The notes beneath the pieces were generated by a model, which made no database searches, was not told where the DNA came from, and worked only from the letters and a program-made list of their open reading frames with translations. From assembly GCA_040219025.1 (NCBI GenBank), contig JAVJTE010000020.1:558001-622000 (forward strand): a stretch of DNA of 64,000 nt, written 5' to 3'. The DNA comes from HT1-32 sp040219025 (GTDB lineage: Bacteria; Pseudomonadota; Alphaproteobacteria; Rhodospirillales; HT1-32). This document shows, piece by piece, positions 25,869-34,194 of the stretch (within the stretch, counting starts at the first letter, position 1; every line of letters starts with the position of its first letter). Position numbers and translations under genes: made by a program.

Positions 25869-27455
25869 ATGATGCCATCAGGGCTGCCGTCGTTACCCTT
25901 GCGGGCTGCCATCATCGTGATCGCCGGTCTTCTGTCTGCCGGACAGGCCGGGGCAAACAGTTCCGTTGAGACGGCGCTGGCCAGTCTCCGCGGTTTCACA
26001 CCGGAGACGGTGGAGGCGGTTGCCGGTTTTTATCGCACCCGCGGGCTGACGACAGTCTGGCTCTCCGACGACGGACCGGACGAGAAAGCTGCCGCGGTGA
26101 TCGAACGTCTGCACAGGGCGGAACTGGAAGGTCTGCGTCCGGATGACTATCGGGTCAGTCCACCGGACATGACGACTGAAGAAACACGGGCCCTCTTCGA
26201 TGTGACGTTGTCTGCGAAGGTGTTGCGTTACGTGACCGATCTGCGCGCAGGCCGGGTTGCACCGTCAAAGGCAGACCCGGAGCTTTTTGCCTTTACCCGT
26301 GACATTGACGGTGTCGCGACACTCAGCCGGATTGCGGACAGCCCCCGGCCGGCGGCAACAGTTGCGGAATTCGCCCCGTCGGGCGAGCTGTATATCCGGA
26401 TGCGCCGGCTGCTTGCCGAGCAGCGGGCACTGGCAGCATCCGGCGGCTGGCAGCCTGTTGCCGATGGTCCGACCCTGAAACCCGGTATGACGGATCCGCG
26501 GATCAGCGCCGTCCGCGCACGGCTGGCGGCCTCGTTCGACAAGACCCGTCCGGGAACTGCCGGTGATCTCTATGACCCGGAACTGGAGGTTGCCGTGCGG
26601 CAGTTCCAGCGACGGCATGGCCTGACCGCGGACGGAGCTATCGGGGCCGGTACTCTGAAGGCGCTGAATGTGCCCTTGTCCCGGCGGATCGAGACGGTCC
26701 TGCTGAATATGGAGCGGTTGCGCTGGATGCCGGACGAGCTGGGGGAGACCCATGTGCTGGTCAATATGGCCGGGTTCGAGCTGGACTATGTCGAGCAGGG
26801 GCTGGTTGCCCTTTCCATGCGGGTCGTGGTTGGCAAACCGTACCGCATGACCCCGATTTTCAGCGACACTATCCGCTATCTCGAACTCAGCCCGACCTGG
26901 ACCGCGACACCGAAAATTGCCTCCAACGACATTCTGCCGAAACTGAAGAAAGATCCGGGCTATCTGGTGGCCAACGGGTTTGAGGTCTTCGCAAGCTGGC
27001 AGGATGATTCACAGCCGGTCGATCCGGCGAACGTCGACTGGACGGTTTTCGGACCGGGGAAATTTCCCTACCGGTTACGCCAGAAGCCCGGCCCGCTGAA
27101 TGCGCTCGGCCAGGTCAAGTTCATGTTTCCCAACGAATATGATGTCTATCTGCATGATACGCCGTCGCGCGACCTGTTTGCGAAGACCGTGCGTGCCTTC
27201 AGTTCCGGCTGCATCCGGCTGGAGAGGCCGATCGATCTGGCAACCCTGCTACTGCGCCAGAACGGCCTGGACCGGGCTGCGGTCGACCGAATTCTGGCGG
27301 AGGGGAAGACCACCCGCATCAATCTGAAGACGCGGGTGCCGGTTCATCTCACCTATCTGACCGCCTGGATCGGCGAGGGGGGAACGGTGAATTTCCGCGA
27401 CGATATCTATGGCCGCGACGCGCGTCTGGCAAAGGCCCTGAACGTCGGGTCGTGA
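25869..27455 (+). CDS. L,D-transpeptidase with peptidoglycan-binding domain (YcbB/LdtD type)
   Basis: 528 residues from the ATG at 25869 (a second ATG follows at once; GGGAG lies about ten bases upstream). A signal peptide spans about 1-31. An N-terminal YcbB-type scaffold domain is followed by a peptidoglycan-binding repeat (LEVAVRQFQRRHGLTADGAIGAGTLKALN). The YkuD catalytic domain contains MRVVVGKPYRMTPIFSD, then YLHDTPSRDLF and the active-site AFSSGCIRLERP with Cys448. It would form 3-3 cross-links or attach proteins to the wall in the periplasm. It is 50 bases after the M15 peptidase gene and probably co-transcribed. Confidence 0.95.
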   Translation: MMPSGLPSLPLRAAIIVIAGLLSAGQAGANSSVETALASLRGFTPETVEAVAGFYRTRGLTTVWLSDDGPDEKAAAVIERLHRAELEGLRPDDYRVSPPDMTTEETRALFDVTLSAKVLRYVTDLRAGRVAPSKADPELFAFTRDIDGVATLSRIADSPRPAATVAEFAPSGELYIRMRRLLAEQRALAASGGWQPVADGPTLKPGMTDPRISAVRARLAASFDKTRPGTAGDLYDPELEVAVRQFQRRHGLTADGAIGAGTLKALNVPLSRRIETVLLNMERLRWMPDELGETHVLVNMAGFELDYVEQGLVALSMRVVVGKPYRMTPIFSDTIRYLELSPTWTATPKIASNDILPKLKKDPGYLVANGFEVFASWQDDSQPVDPANVDWTVFGPGKFPYRLRQKPGPLNALGQVKFMFPNEYDVYLHDTPSRDLFAKTVRAFSSGCIRLERPIDLATLLLRQNGLDRAAVDRILAEGKTTRINLKTRVPVHLTYLTAWIGEGGTVNFRDDIYGRDARLAKALNVGS

Positions 27456-27462
27456 TGGTGGA

Positions 27463-28026
27463 TCAGCGGTTTGCGAACTTGCGGGCCAGTAAGGCATCCA
27501 GCGAGATTCGCCCGGCTCCCTGAACCACCAGCACGAACAGCAGAAATACCCAGAGCAGCCGCTGGTCCCAGATGGCAGCATCCTGGATGCGGTCAAAGGG
27601 TGCGCCGATGGTGGCCGGCTCGGCACCATGACCGGTGATGTCGACAAAGGTCATGACGGCGATGAAGATGATCATGCCGAGGCTGGCCAGCCGGGTGAAC
27701 AGACCAATGACGATGGCCATGGGCAGCAGCACCTCACCCAGGGTCCCGGCCAGCACGATCAGTTTGTAGGGAAAGACGGCGATGGCATCGATATTATAGC
27801 CTGCGGCCTCTGCGACAGCAGGCAGCATCTGGGCATAGGCCCCGATCTCCGGGATCAGGATACCGGGAAACCCGCTGCCGACCTTGGTTGCGGCGGAGTT
27901 CAGGAAATAGACCAGCAACACGCTGGCAAAGGCCAGCCGGGCAGCCAGACCGACACCCCATCCGGCAAGCCGTTCCGACAGCCAGCCAAAGACGACATCA
28001 TGCCATGTTTTCAGACGATCGATCAT
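27463..28026 (-). CDS. DoxX-family membrane protein of the bufferin operon
   Basis: 187 residues with four predicted membrane helices. DoxX features include VYFLNSAATKVGSGF at the first helix and the LPMAIVIGLFTRLASLGMIIFIAVMTFV stretch. It is the last gene of a four-gene leftward operon and overlaps the preceding gene by four bases. DoxX proteins are frequent last members of DUF2282/DUF692 bufferin operons (named BufD there). The role is unproven; an electron-transfer partner for the modification enzyme has been proposed in general for DoxX proteins. Confidence 0.88.
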   Translation of the reverse strand: MIDRLKTWHDVVFGWLSERLAGWGVGLAARLAFASVLLVYFLNSAATKVGSGFPGILIPEIGAYAQMLPAVAEAAGYNIDAIAVFPYKLIVLAGTLGEVLLPMAIVIGLFTRLASLGMIIFIAVMTFVDITGHGAEPATIGAPFDRIQDAAIWDQRLLWVFLLFVLVVQGAGRISLDALLARKFANR

Positions 28027-28820
28027 TGCCGCTTGTCCCCTGTTGTTCTGTCAGAATGCTGTTCGCCAATTCCGGTAACAAGCCCCATCGTGAAGGCGGC
28101 TCCCAGCAAGCCGGGAAGGACGGCCGGACCCTCGTCGCCCAGTGACTCCGTTGCGTTGCCGAGGCTGGCACCCGAGGCTAGGTCCCGGTAGAAGCCGTAG
28201 GCACCGGCATCCGCCCGGTGAAGTTCGACCGTCAGTTCCGGGCGCAGGATAATGGCCCGTTCCGCTCCGGCGCTGGTTTTCAGGTCCGGGGGGCTGTCGT
28301 CCGTTTGATGCGCCTGCCAGATCGAGACCACCGGCCAGTCACTCGCCAGCAATCGCAGCGACGGGTGCAGGATCAGCCGCCGGTCTGCAAGCTCTGCCGG
28401 ATCGATCCCGGCCAGCGCGTTGATTGTCAGGGGGGCGGCATCTGCGGCGTTCAGGCTCTCGGCCATGGCCCGTTCAAGTTTCGCCATATCAGAGAGATAA
28501 GCCAGGCTTTGGGCGGGCGGAAACCCGGCAATGAACGCCGGGAAAGTTGCGCCATAAGCCAGCAGGACAGGCGTTTGCGGTGGTTCGCGGCGAATGTAGT
28601 CCGCGGCCATCGCCCGGAAGAATTCTTCCCCGACCAGCGCCTGCACCACCGGAAACCCGTCTGCCAGCGCGTCGGTCAGGCTGCTGATGTGATTGTTGCG
28701 ATAGACATTGAAACGCCTCCCCGCCGCAGACTGCCCGGGGCCTGCCGTGAAGCCGGGGACCGGCAGATGCGGTGCGGGAAGGGTGGCGGCAAAGATCGCC
28801 TGTTCATCCGGCCAGGGCAT
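28023..28820 (-). CDS. bufC: DUF2063 protein BufC, partner of the DUF692 enzyme
   Basis: 265 residues from the ATG at 28820 (GGGAG eight bases upstream); the start lies 17 bases inside the end of bufB. The N-terminal part matches DUF2063: QAIFAATLPAPHLPVPGF, then RRFNVYRNNHISSLTDALADGFPVVQALVGEEFFRAMAADYIRREPP. These are the best-known DUF2063 features. BufC-type proteins bind the precursor peptide and present it to the DUF692 enzyme. Position directly after bufB supports the assignment. Confidence 0.92.
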   Translation of the reverse strand: MPWPDEQAIFAATLPAPHLPVPGFTAGPGQSAAGRRFNVYRNNHISSLTDALADGFPVVQALVGEEFFRAMAADYIRREPPQTPVLLAYGATFPAFIAGFPPAQSLAYLSDMAKLERAMAESLNAADAAPLTINALAGIDPAELADRRLILHPSLRLLASDWPVVSIWQAHQTDDSPPDLKTSAGAERAIILRPELTVELHRADAGAYGFYRDLASGASLGNATESLGDEGPAVLPGLLGAAFTMGLVTGIGEQHSDRTTGDKRQ

Positions 28821-29679
28821 GTTGCATCTCCCGCTCATCATGGGCCCCGGCCTGTTTCAGCATCACGACGGCTTTGGTTGATTCTGCCAGCAGAACATCA
28901 AGTGCGGGGATTTCGTCATCCCATTCGATCAGCGTCGGCAACGGTCCGCCAGCGCGGATAACCCGCTCAAACAATGCCCAGACCTGAAGATCGACGCAGC
29001 GGTCATGGCTGTCGATCAGCAGCCGGTTCCCCGTCTCATCCCGGTCCTCTGCATGTCCGGCGAGGTGAATCTGGCCGGCGCAGTCGAGTGGAAAGGCGGT
29101 CAGCCAGTCGCCGGGGTCGGTTTGCTGATTGGTACAGCTGACCACGACATTGTTGATGTCGAGCAGCAGCCCGCACCCGGTGCGTCGGGAAATCTCTGCC
29201 AGAAAGGCAGGTTCATCAATATCACTGCCGGTGAAGCGGAGATAGGTTGACGGATTTTCCAGCAGCATCCTGCGGCCAAGAAAGTCCTGAATTTCAGAGA
29301 TATGGTCGCAGACCAGTTCCAGCGTTTCCGCTGTATAGGGCAGCGGCAGCAGATCATTGAAAAACCGGCCGCCATGTCCGGACCAGGCCAGATGTTCTGA
29401 AAACCGGACAGGCTCATAGCGGTCGACCAGCTGTTTCAGGCGGATCAGATGATCGCGGTCCAGCGGGTCTGCCCCGCCAATCGACAGACCGACCCCGTGC
29501 AGGGAGATATCGTGTTTCTGCCTGATCCGGGTCAGGTAATGGTGCGCCGGCCCGCCTTCGCACATGTAATTCTCGGGATGCACCTCAAACCAGCCAACGG
29601 CAGGAGGTGAGGCCAGAATTTCCTCGTAATGCCGGGCTTTCAGACTGATACCGACCAGATTACTGGCTTGATCGCTCAT
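28804..29679 (-). CDS. bufB: DUF692 multinuclear-iron enzyme BufB (MbnB-like)
   Basis: 291 residues from the ATG at 29679 (the frame extends 19 codons upstream without a better start). DUF692 landmarks are all present: VGWFEVHPENYM, ISLHGVGLSIGG, RFSEHLAWSGHGG, MLLENPSTYL, GLLLDINNVVVS, QIHLAGH, DSHDRCV and LIEWDDEIP, which supply the His/Asp/Glu ligands of the iron cluster. Relatives such as MbnB convert cysteines of a precursor peptide to oxazolone or thiooxazole-type groups. The bufA precursor lies 88 bases upstream on the same strand. Confidence 0.94.
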   Translation of the reverse strand: MSDQASNLVGISLKARHYEEILASPPAVGWFEVHPENYMCEGGPAHHYLTRIRQKHDISLHGVGLSIGGADPLDRDHLIRLKQLVDRYEPVRFSEHLAWSGHGGRFFNDLLPLPYTAETLELVCDHISEIQDFLGRRMLLENPSTYLRFTGSDIDEPAFLAEISRRTGCGLLLDINNVVVSCTNQQTDPGDWLTAFPLDCAGQIHLAGHAEDRDETGNRLLIDSHDRCVDLQVWALFERVIRAGGPLPTLIEWDDEIPALDVLLAESTKAVVMLKQAGAHDEREMQHALAG

Positions 29680-29767
29680 GAACAGGGCCCGGGGTGAGAG
29701 GGGTCTGGAGATGCAGACGGTCTGCCTCCGGGGCACACTGTCTGCCCCCCGGAGGTGATTGTCCGCA

Positions 29768-30064
29768 TCAGGCTTTCGGAAGGTCCCGTTTGAGTTCTGT
29801 CAGGCTGCCCGCCCGGTCGCCCGGCAGGTCTATGGTGGTACAGGTACCCTTGGGCACCAGTGTCCAGGCATTGCCCTGATAATCAACCTTGGAGGTTCCG
29901 GCACAGGTGGTTCCGGCACCGGCCTTGCAATCATTTTTGCCGGCGAGGGAAACGCCGTAGCATTTCTCCTTGTCCGCAGCGAGTGCGGCTGTCGGGCCAA
30001 ATCCGGTGGTGGCGACGGCAACGGCACCGGCGAGAATGGCAGCAGTAGCAAGTTTGGAGCTCAT
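29768..30064 (-). CDS. bufA: DUF2282 bufferin precursor BufA (copper-binding RiPP)
   Basis: 98 residues with a long Sec-type signal (about 1-30, ending ALAAD). The mature part has four cysteines, C35, C46, C54 and C75, in the context EKCYGVSLAGKNDC, GTTCAGTSKVDYQGNAW and VPKGTC. That pattern is the DUF2282/BufA1 signature. From the published work on bufferins as I recall it, the two central cysteines are converted to thiooxazoles and the outer pair forms a disulfide, giving a periplasmic copper chelator. An AGAGGA site precedes the ATG. The modification enzymes follow directly. Confidence 0.95.
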   Translation of the reverse strand: MSSKLATAAILAGAVAVATTGFGPTAALAADKEKCYGVSLAGKNDCKAGAGTTCAGTSKVDYQGNAWTLVPKGTCTTIDLPGDRAGSLTELKRDLPKA

Positions 30065-30191
30065 GGAGATTTCCTCTGTCCTGAAGTTTATGTAACGGGC
30101 CTATCATAACCTTCCCGCAGGGTAAGGCTTCTCAACTCGCAACACGAAAGCTTGAGGACATCGCGAGCAGGCGAACAGAGGTTGCTCCGGT

Positions 30192-31130
30192 TCAGGCTGC
30201 CGCGGCCCTGACATCGGCGAACAGCCGCAGGAAGTTGCCGCCGAGAATTTTTGCACTGACCGTGTCGGAGTAACCGGCCTGTCTGAGCATCTCCGGCAGG
30301 CGGCCAAAGGGCTCAAAATCGGGGAAGACCTTCTTGGCGGCACCGGCGAACTGGTCGGTGCCGATGGCAACCGAATCCTCGCCGATTGCGTCGACAAGCC
30401 GGACAATCTGTTCGACATAGGCATCCAGTGTCGAAAAGCGGAATCCGCAGGCCCAGACGCCGATGACACCACCGGCCCCGGCAACCGAACGGGCATGTTC
30501 GGTCGAGACCATGCGGGGATGCGGGTCGTCCGGCATTTGCAGGCAGGTATGCGAAATCATCACCGGCGCCCTGCTGATCGCGACAGTGTCACGGGTCATC
30601 GCTTCCGGAGCATGGGCAAGGTCGATGACCATTCCCAGGCGGTTCATTTCGGCAACATATTCACGGCCAAACCCGGTCAGGCCGTGATGGCGTTCCGGCT
30701 CGGTCTGGATATCGCCAAGCTCGTTGATCCGGTAATGCACGGGCTGCATCGACCGCACCCCCCGTTTGTAGGCGGCTTCGACCCGGCCGAGATCACCATC
30801 GAGATAATCCCCGCCCTCAATGGCCTTGATGACCGCCGGACCCTGCGGCAGGTCGCCGCTGTCGAGCATGACGCCGAGACCGTCTTCCTCAATCGCGGCG
30901 TCCAGCCGGTCGAGCTGTTGCCAGGTATGGTCGTACAGCTCGTCCTTTTCCGGCTCGCGGACACAGCGCAGCAGGCCGGTTTCATCGCGTTTGATGACCT
31001 TGTTGTCAGCCACCACGCTGGCAATGGTCAGGTCCAGACCGGCGGTGCGCATGCCGTCGGCGAGGGGCCCGACTTCCTTGCGGCCATAGACTCCGGTATG
31101 GCTGTGGATATCAATGACAGGGACGGACAT
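30192..31130 (-). CDS. Membrane dipeptidase family protein (peptidase M19)
   Basis: 312 residues from the ATG at 31130, which has GGGGAG nine bases upstream. Zinc-binding features of renal dipeptidase relatives are seen: DIHSHTG near the start (usual D-G/x-H-x-D form altered), EGGDYLDGDLGRVEAAYKRGVRSMQPVHY, MVIDLAHAPEAM, and MISHTCLQMPDDPHPRMVS. The C-terminal SVAIGTDQFAG corresponds to the GSDFDG motif. The family hydrolyses dipeptides, including Cys-Gly. The DxHxD motif reads DIHSH rather than DGHND, so the metal site may be altered. It follows a gamma-glutamyltransferase gene with almost no gap. Confidence 0.88.
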   Translation of the reverse strand: MSVPVIDIHSHTGVYGRKEVGPLADGMRTAGLDLTIASVVADNKVIKRDETGLLRCVREPEKDELYDHTWQQLDRLDAAIEEDGLGVMLDSGDLPQGPAVIKAIEGGDYLDGDLGRVEAAYKRGVRSMQPVHYRINELGDIQTEPERHHGLTGFGREYVAEMNRLGMVIDLAHAPEAMTRDTVAISRAPVMISHTCLQMPDDPHPRMVSTEHARSVAGAGGVIGVWACGFRFSTLDAYVEQIVRLVDAIGEDSVAIGTDQFAGAAKKVFPDFEPFGRLPEMLRQAGYSDTVSAKILGGNFLRLFADVRAAAA

Positions 31131-31134
31131 CTGC

Positions 31135-32958
31135 TTATCTCCCCACCGCATAGCCCTGCATCCCGCGCGGGTTTGCAGCAGCTTTCAGCATCTTGCCGTC
31201 ACGACGTGCGGCCACCAGCCGGCCTTCCGACCAGTCTCCGCCGACCTCGACCACATGGCCGCGGCGTTTCAGTTCGTCAATTGTCGCCTGCGGGAAGCGG
31301 CCTTCCAGCACCAGCTTGCCGGGATGGGCAGCCCGGGGGTGGAAGGACGAGATGAAATGTTCGGAATGGAAGTTCGGGCAATCGATGGCTTCCTGCAGGT
31401 TCATGCCGTGATCGAGATGATGCAGCAGCAGGCCGACCTGCCACTGGTCCTGCTGATCGCCGCCGGGGGTGCCGAAAGCCATCACACCTTCGCCATCCTG
31501 CAACATCATCGACGGGGTCAGCGTGGTGCGCGGGCGCTTGCCCGGCATCAGGGCAGACGGGTGTTTCGGATCCAGCCAGAACATCTGGGCGCGCGAGCCG
31601 AGACACATGCCGAGTTCCGGAATGGTCGGCGAGGAATGCAGCCAGCCGGCGCTTGGTGTGGCCGAAACCATGTTGCCCCACTGGTCGATCACATCGACAT
31701 GGCAGGTATCGCCCTTGGCGGTGCCCAGCTTGCCGGTGGTCGGCTCGCCGGTACCCGGTGCGATATCGGCGTTTACCCGTTCACAGGCAGCCGCGTAATC
31801 CGGCGGCGTGCCATAGCCCGGAATACTGCCCGGGCGCAGTTCCAGTGACGCCGTCTCGCCGATCAGGGCACGGCGGGCGTCGTTATATTCCTTCGACAGC
31901 AGGGTTTTCATCGGCACATCGACATGATCCGGATCACCATAGAAGGTATCCCGGTCGGCAAAGGCCAGCTTGGCCGCCTCGACGACGGTATGCACGTAAT
32001 CCGGGCCGGTCGGATCCATCGAGGCGATGTCAAAGCCTTCGAGAATGGCAAGCTGCTGCAACAGGGCCGGGCCCTGACACCAGGCATCGCCCTTGCAGAT
32101 CGTGTGGCCGCGATAACTGAAGGTCAGCGGATCCTCGATCGGGGCGCGGTAACCGGCCAGATCGGCAGCGGTGAGAACACCGGCATGGCGTTCGCCGGAG
32201 GAATCCATCAGTTCATTGCGGTTGAAGGCCTCAATGCTTTCGGCGATGAACCCGTCATAGAAGCAGGCCCGCGCCCTGATGATTTCCTGCTCCCGCGATC
32301 CGCCCTTCGATTCACGGACCACCCGTTTCCAGGTGTCTGCCAGCTTCGGATTGCAATGCAGGGCGAAGGCTTCCGGCACCTTGCCGCCCGCCAGCCAGAG
32401 TTCGGCAGAAGTCGGCCATTCATCCCGGAACAGATCGGCCACGGTCTCGATGGTCTTGATGACGTTGGGGACCAGCGGCGCGCCGGTTTCGGCATAATAG
32501 ATCGCCGGTGCGATGACATCTTCCAGCCGCATGGTGCCGTGATCTTCCAGCATGGTCAGCCAGGCATCCGGTGCTGCGGGGACGACGGCGGCCAGAAAAC
32601 CTGCGCCCGGAACCAGATCAAGGCCCAGGCTGCGGTAATGTTCAATCGTGGCGCCCTTTGGTGCGGGCCCCTGACCGCAGATCATTTTTGTGGTCCGGGT
32701 CTTCGCGTCATAGGTCAGGATCGGGGCATCGCCGAGGGGGCCGTTGAGGTGCGGTTCAACCACATTCAGGACAAATCCGGCACAAACCGCGGCATCGAAC
32801 GCATTTCCGCCACGTTCCAGTATTCCCATGGCGGCTGACGAGGCGAGCCAGTGTGTTGATGTCACGACACCGAAGGTGCCGAGGATCTCCGGTCGGGTGG
32901 TGAAGGCCGGGCCGGGGCCTTTGGGCGTAACACTGGGGGGGACGGCAGATTTGGTCAT
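31135..32958 (-). CDS. Gamma-glutamyltransferase-family Ntn-hydrolase
   Basis: 607 residues without a signal peptide. The large-subunit part has ASSAAMGILERGGNAFDAAVCAGFVLNVVEPHLNG. The processing threonine is probably Thr418 in KGDTCHVDVIDQWGNMVSATPS. The conserved FGTPGGDQQDQWQ block appears near the C-terminus. The pattern GDTCHVDV with SAGWLHSSP is that of the catabolic GGT-like branch (relatives annotated as gamma-glutamyltransferases of alphaproteobacteria) rather than classical GGT. It is immediately followed by an M19 dipeptidase, which suggests stepwise breakdown of a gamma-glutamyl peptide. Confidence 0.9.
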   Translation of the reverse strand: MTKSAVPPSVTPKGPGPAFTTRPEILGTFGVVTSTHWLASSAAMGILERGGNAFDAAVCAGFVLNVVEPHLNGPLGDAPILTYDAKTRTTKMICGQGPAPKGATIEHYRSLGLDLVPGAGFLAAVVPAAPDAWLTMLEDHGTMRLEDVIAPAIYYAETGAPLVPNVIKTIETVADLFRDEWPTSAELWLAGGKVPEAFALHCNPKLADTWKRVVRESKGGSREQEIIRARACFYDGFIAESIEAFNRNELMDSSGERHAGVLTAADLAGYRAPIEDPLTFSYRGHTICKGDAWCQGPALLQQLAILEGFDIASMDPTGPDYVHTVVEAAKLAFADRDTFYGDPDHVDVPMKTLLSKEYNDARRALIGETASLELRPGSIPGYGTPPDYAAACERVNADIAPGTGEPTTGKLGTAKGDTCHVDVIDQWGNMVSATPSAGWLHSSPTIPELGMCLGSRAQMFWLDPKHPSALMPGKRPRTTLTPSMMLQDGEGVMAFGTPGGDQQDQWQVGLLLHHLDHGMNLQEAIDCPNFHSEHFISSFHPRAAHPGKLVLEGRFPQATIDELKRRGHVVEVGGDWSEGRLVAARRDGKMLKAAANPRGMQGYAVGR

Positions 32959-33081
32959 GGGTGATTTTCCGTTACGGGCAGAGGGTTGGACAGAGGCTGT
33001 CTTTAGGTTATGTCAGTCAATCCGTTTGATCCTGAACCGGCAAGATCATTTTCCGGCATACGGTATGGGACTTAACTGTTG

Positions 33082-34062
33082 ATGACGAGAGCCGCATTGC
33101 TGGCGGTGGCCGGACTGGCTGCCCTGTCAGCCTTAATTTACCCGGCAGGCCCGGTGCAGGCACAGTTGCTGCCCTGCAGGGAGATATCGCTGGTTGTACC
33201 CTGGAATCCCGGCGGCGCGACCGATGTCCTGTTCCGTATTCTGGCCGAACGCTACAATCTTGCCGGTCATACGCCGGCCCTGAAAGTGCGGAACGTCGCC
33301 GGCGAGCGGGGCCTTGCGGGTGCACGTCTGGTCGCAGAGGCGGCACCTGACGGCTGTCTGATGCTGGCGGCGCATGATTTTGTGACACTGGAGCGTCTGG
33401 CGGACAACACGGATATTGCGGCCGATGCCTTCGCACCGGTTGCCCGGGTAGCCTCAACGCCCCTGCTGATTGCGGTCTCCGTAAAGTCCGGCATCCGGTC
33501 GGTCCCTGATCTTGCGGCCTTCGCTAAACCGGCAAACGGGGCAGCCCCGAAGCTGGTTGCCGCCGGCCATCCCGGATCGGTCGATTATTTCGCCATACAG
33601 GCGCTGACCCAGATGATCAGCGTCTCACCCGAATTTCGCAGTTATCAGAACCCGCGGCGGATGGTGCGGGCGCTGATCGACGGTGATATTTCGCTGGCCG
33701 AAGTCGGGCCGGGTGCGGCAGCGGCAGCCATGGCGAACGGATCATTCCGGCTGCTTGGCGTCACCTCTGCGCAGCCGGTTGACGAATTTCCCGGTCTGCC
33801 GACGTTCCGCGCTCAGGGAATCGATTTTGTCTATGAACTGGAACGCGGCATCTTCGCGCCGAAGGGCACCCCGGCACCGGTTATTCAGGCGATTGCCGGC
33901 AATATCGCGGACCTGATGGCGGGTCCGGAGATGCAGGCTATCCTGAAAGAAAAAATGACCCGTGCTACCTATCTCGGTCCGTCGGATTTTGCAGACCGGC
34001 TGGCCCGGGCCGCCGAAGCCTGGAAATCCGTCAGCAGCCGGATCGGTACCGGAAAAAGCTGA
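33082..34062 (+). CDS. TctC-family (Bug) periplasmic binding protein, orphan
   Basis: 326 residues; the ATG at 33082 follows an in-frame TTG. The signal peptide spans about 1-28 (LLAVAGLAALSALIYPAGPVQA). The mature protein opens EISLVVPWNPGGATDVLFRI, the Bug carboxylate-binding motif, and later has ERGIFAPKGTPAPVIQAI. No TctA or TctB membrane gene is next to it, unlike the second tctC at 41217. It may serve that permease or act as a sensor partner. The gene has no obvious strong ribosome site. It is divergent from the gamma-glutamyltransferase gene. Confidence 0.87.
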   Translation: MTRAALLAVAGLAALSALIYPAGPVQAQLLPCREISLVVPWNPGGATDVLFRILAERYNLAGHTPALKVRNVAGERGLAGARLVAEAAPDGCLMLAAHDFVTLERLADNTDIAADAFAPVARVASTPLLIAVSVKSGIRSVPDLAAFAKPANGAAPKLVAAGHPGSVDYFAIQALTQMISVSPEFRSYQNPRRMVRALIDGDISLAEVGPGAAAAAMANGSFRLLGVTSAQPVDEFPGLPTFRAQGIDFVYELERGIFAPKGTPAPVIQAIAGNIADLMAGPEMQAILKEKMTRATYLGPSDFADRLARAAEAWKSVSSRIGTGKS

Positions 34063-34194
34063 CAGCTCTGCGATCCCGGCCCGTTGAGTTGTGCGTTTAA
34101 TCACTTCTCAACCCGTAGTGTGATGGTATGACAACCTGTCAGCCAACCGGTTTTGGCCAGTTGTGTGACATCGCGGGGCAGTATCGGATCAGAG

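Noticed and set aside
30065..30191. Sigma-factor (SigF-type) promoter before bufA
   Set aside because: I looked for a GTAACC-like -35 and a CGAA-like -10 element as reported for Caulobacter bufferin genes; fragments occur but spacing does not fit.
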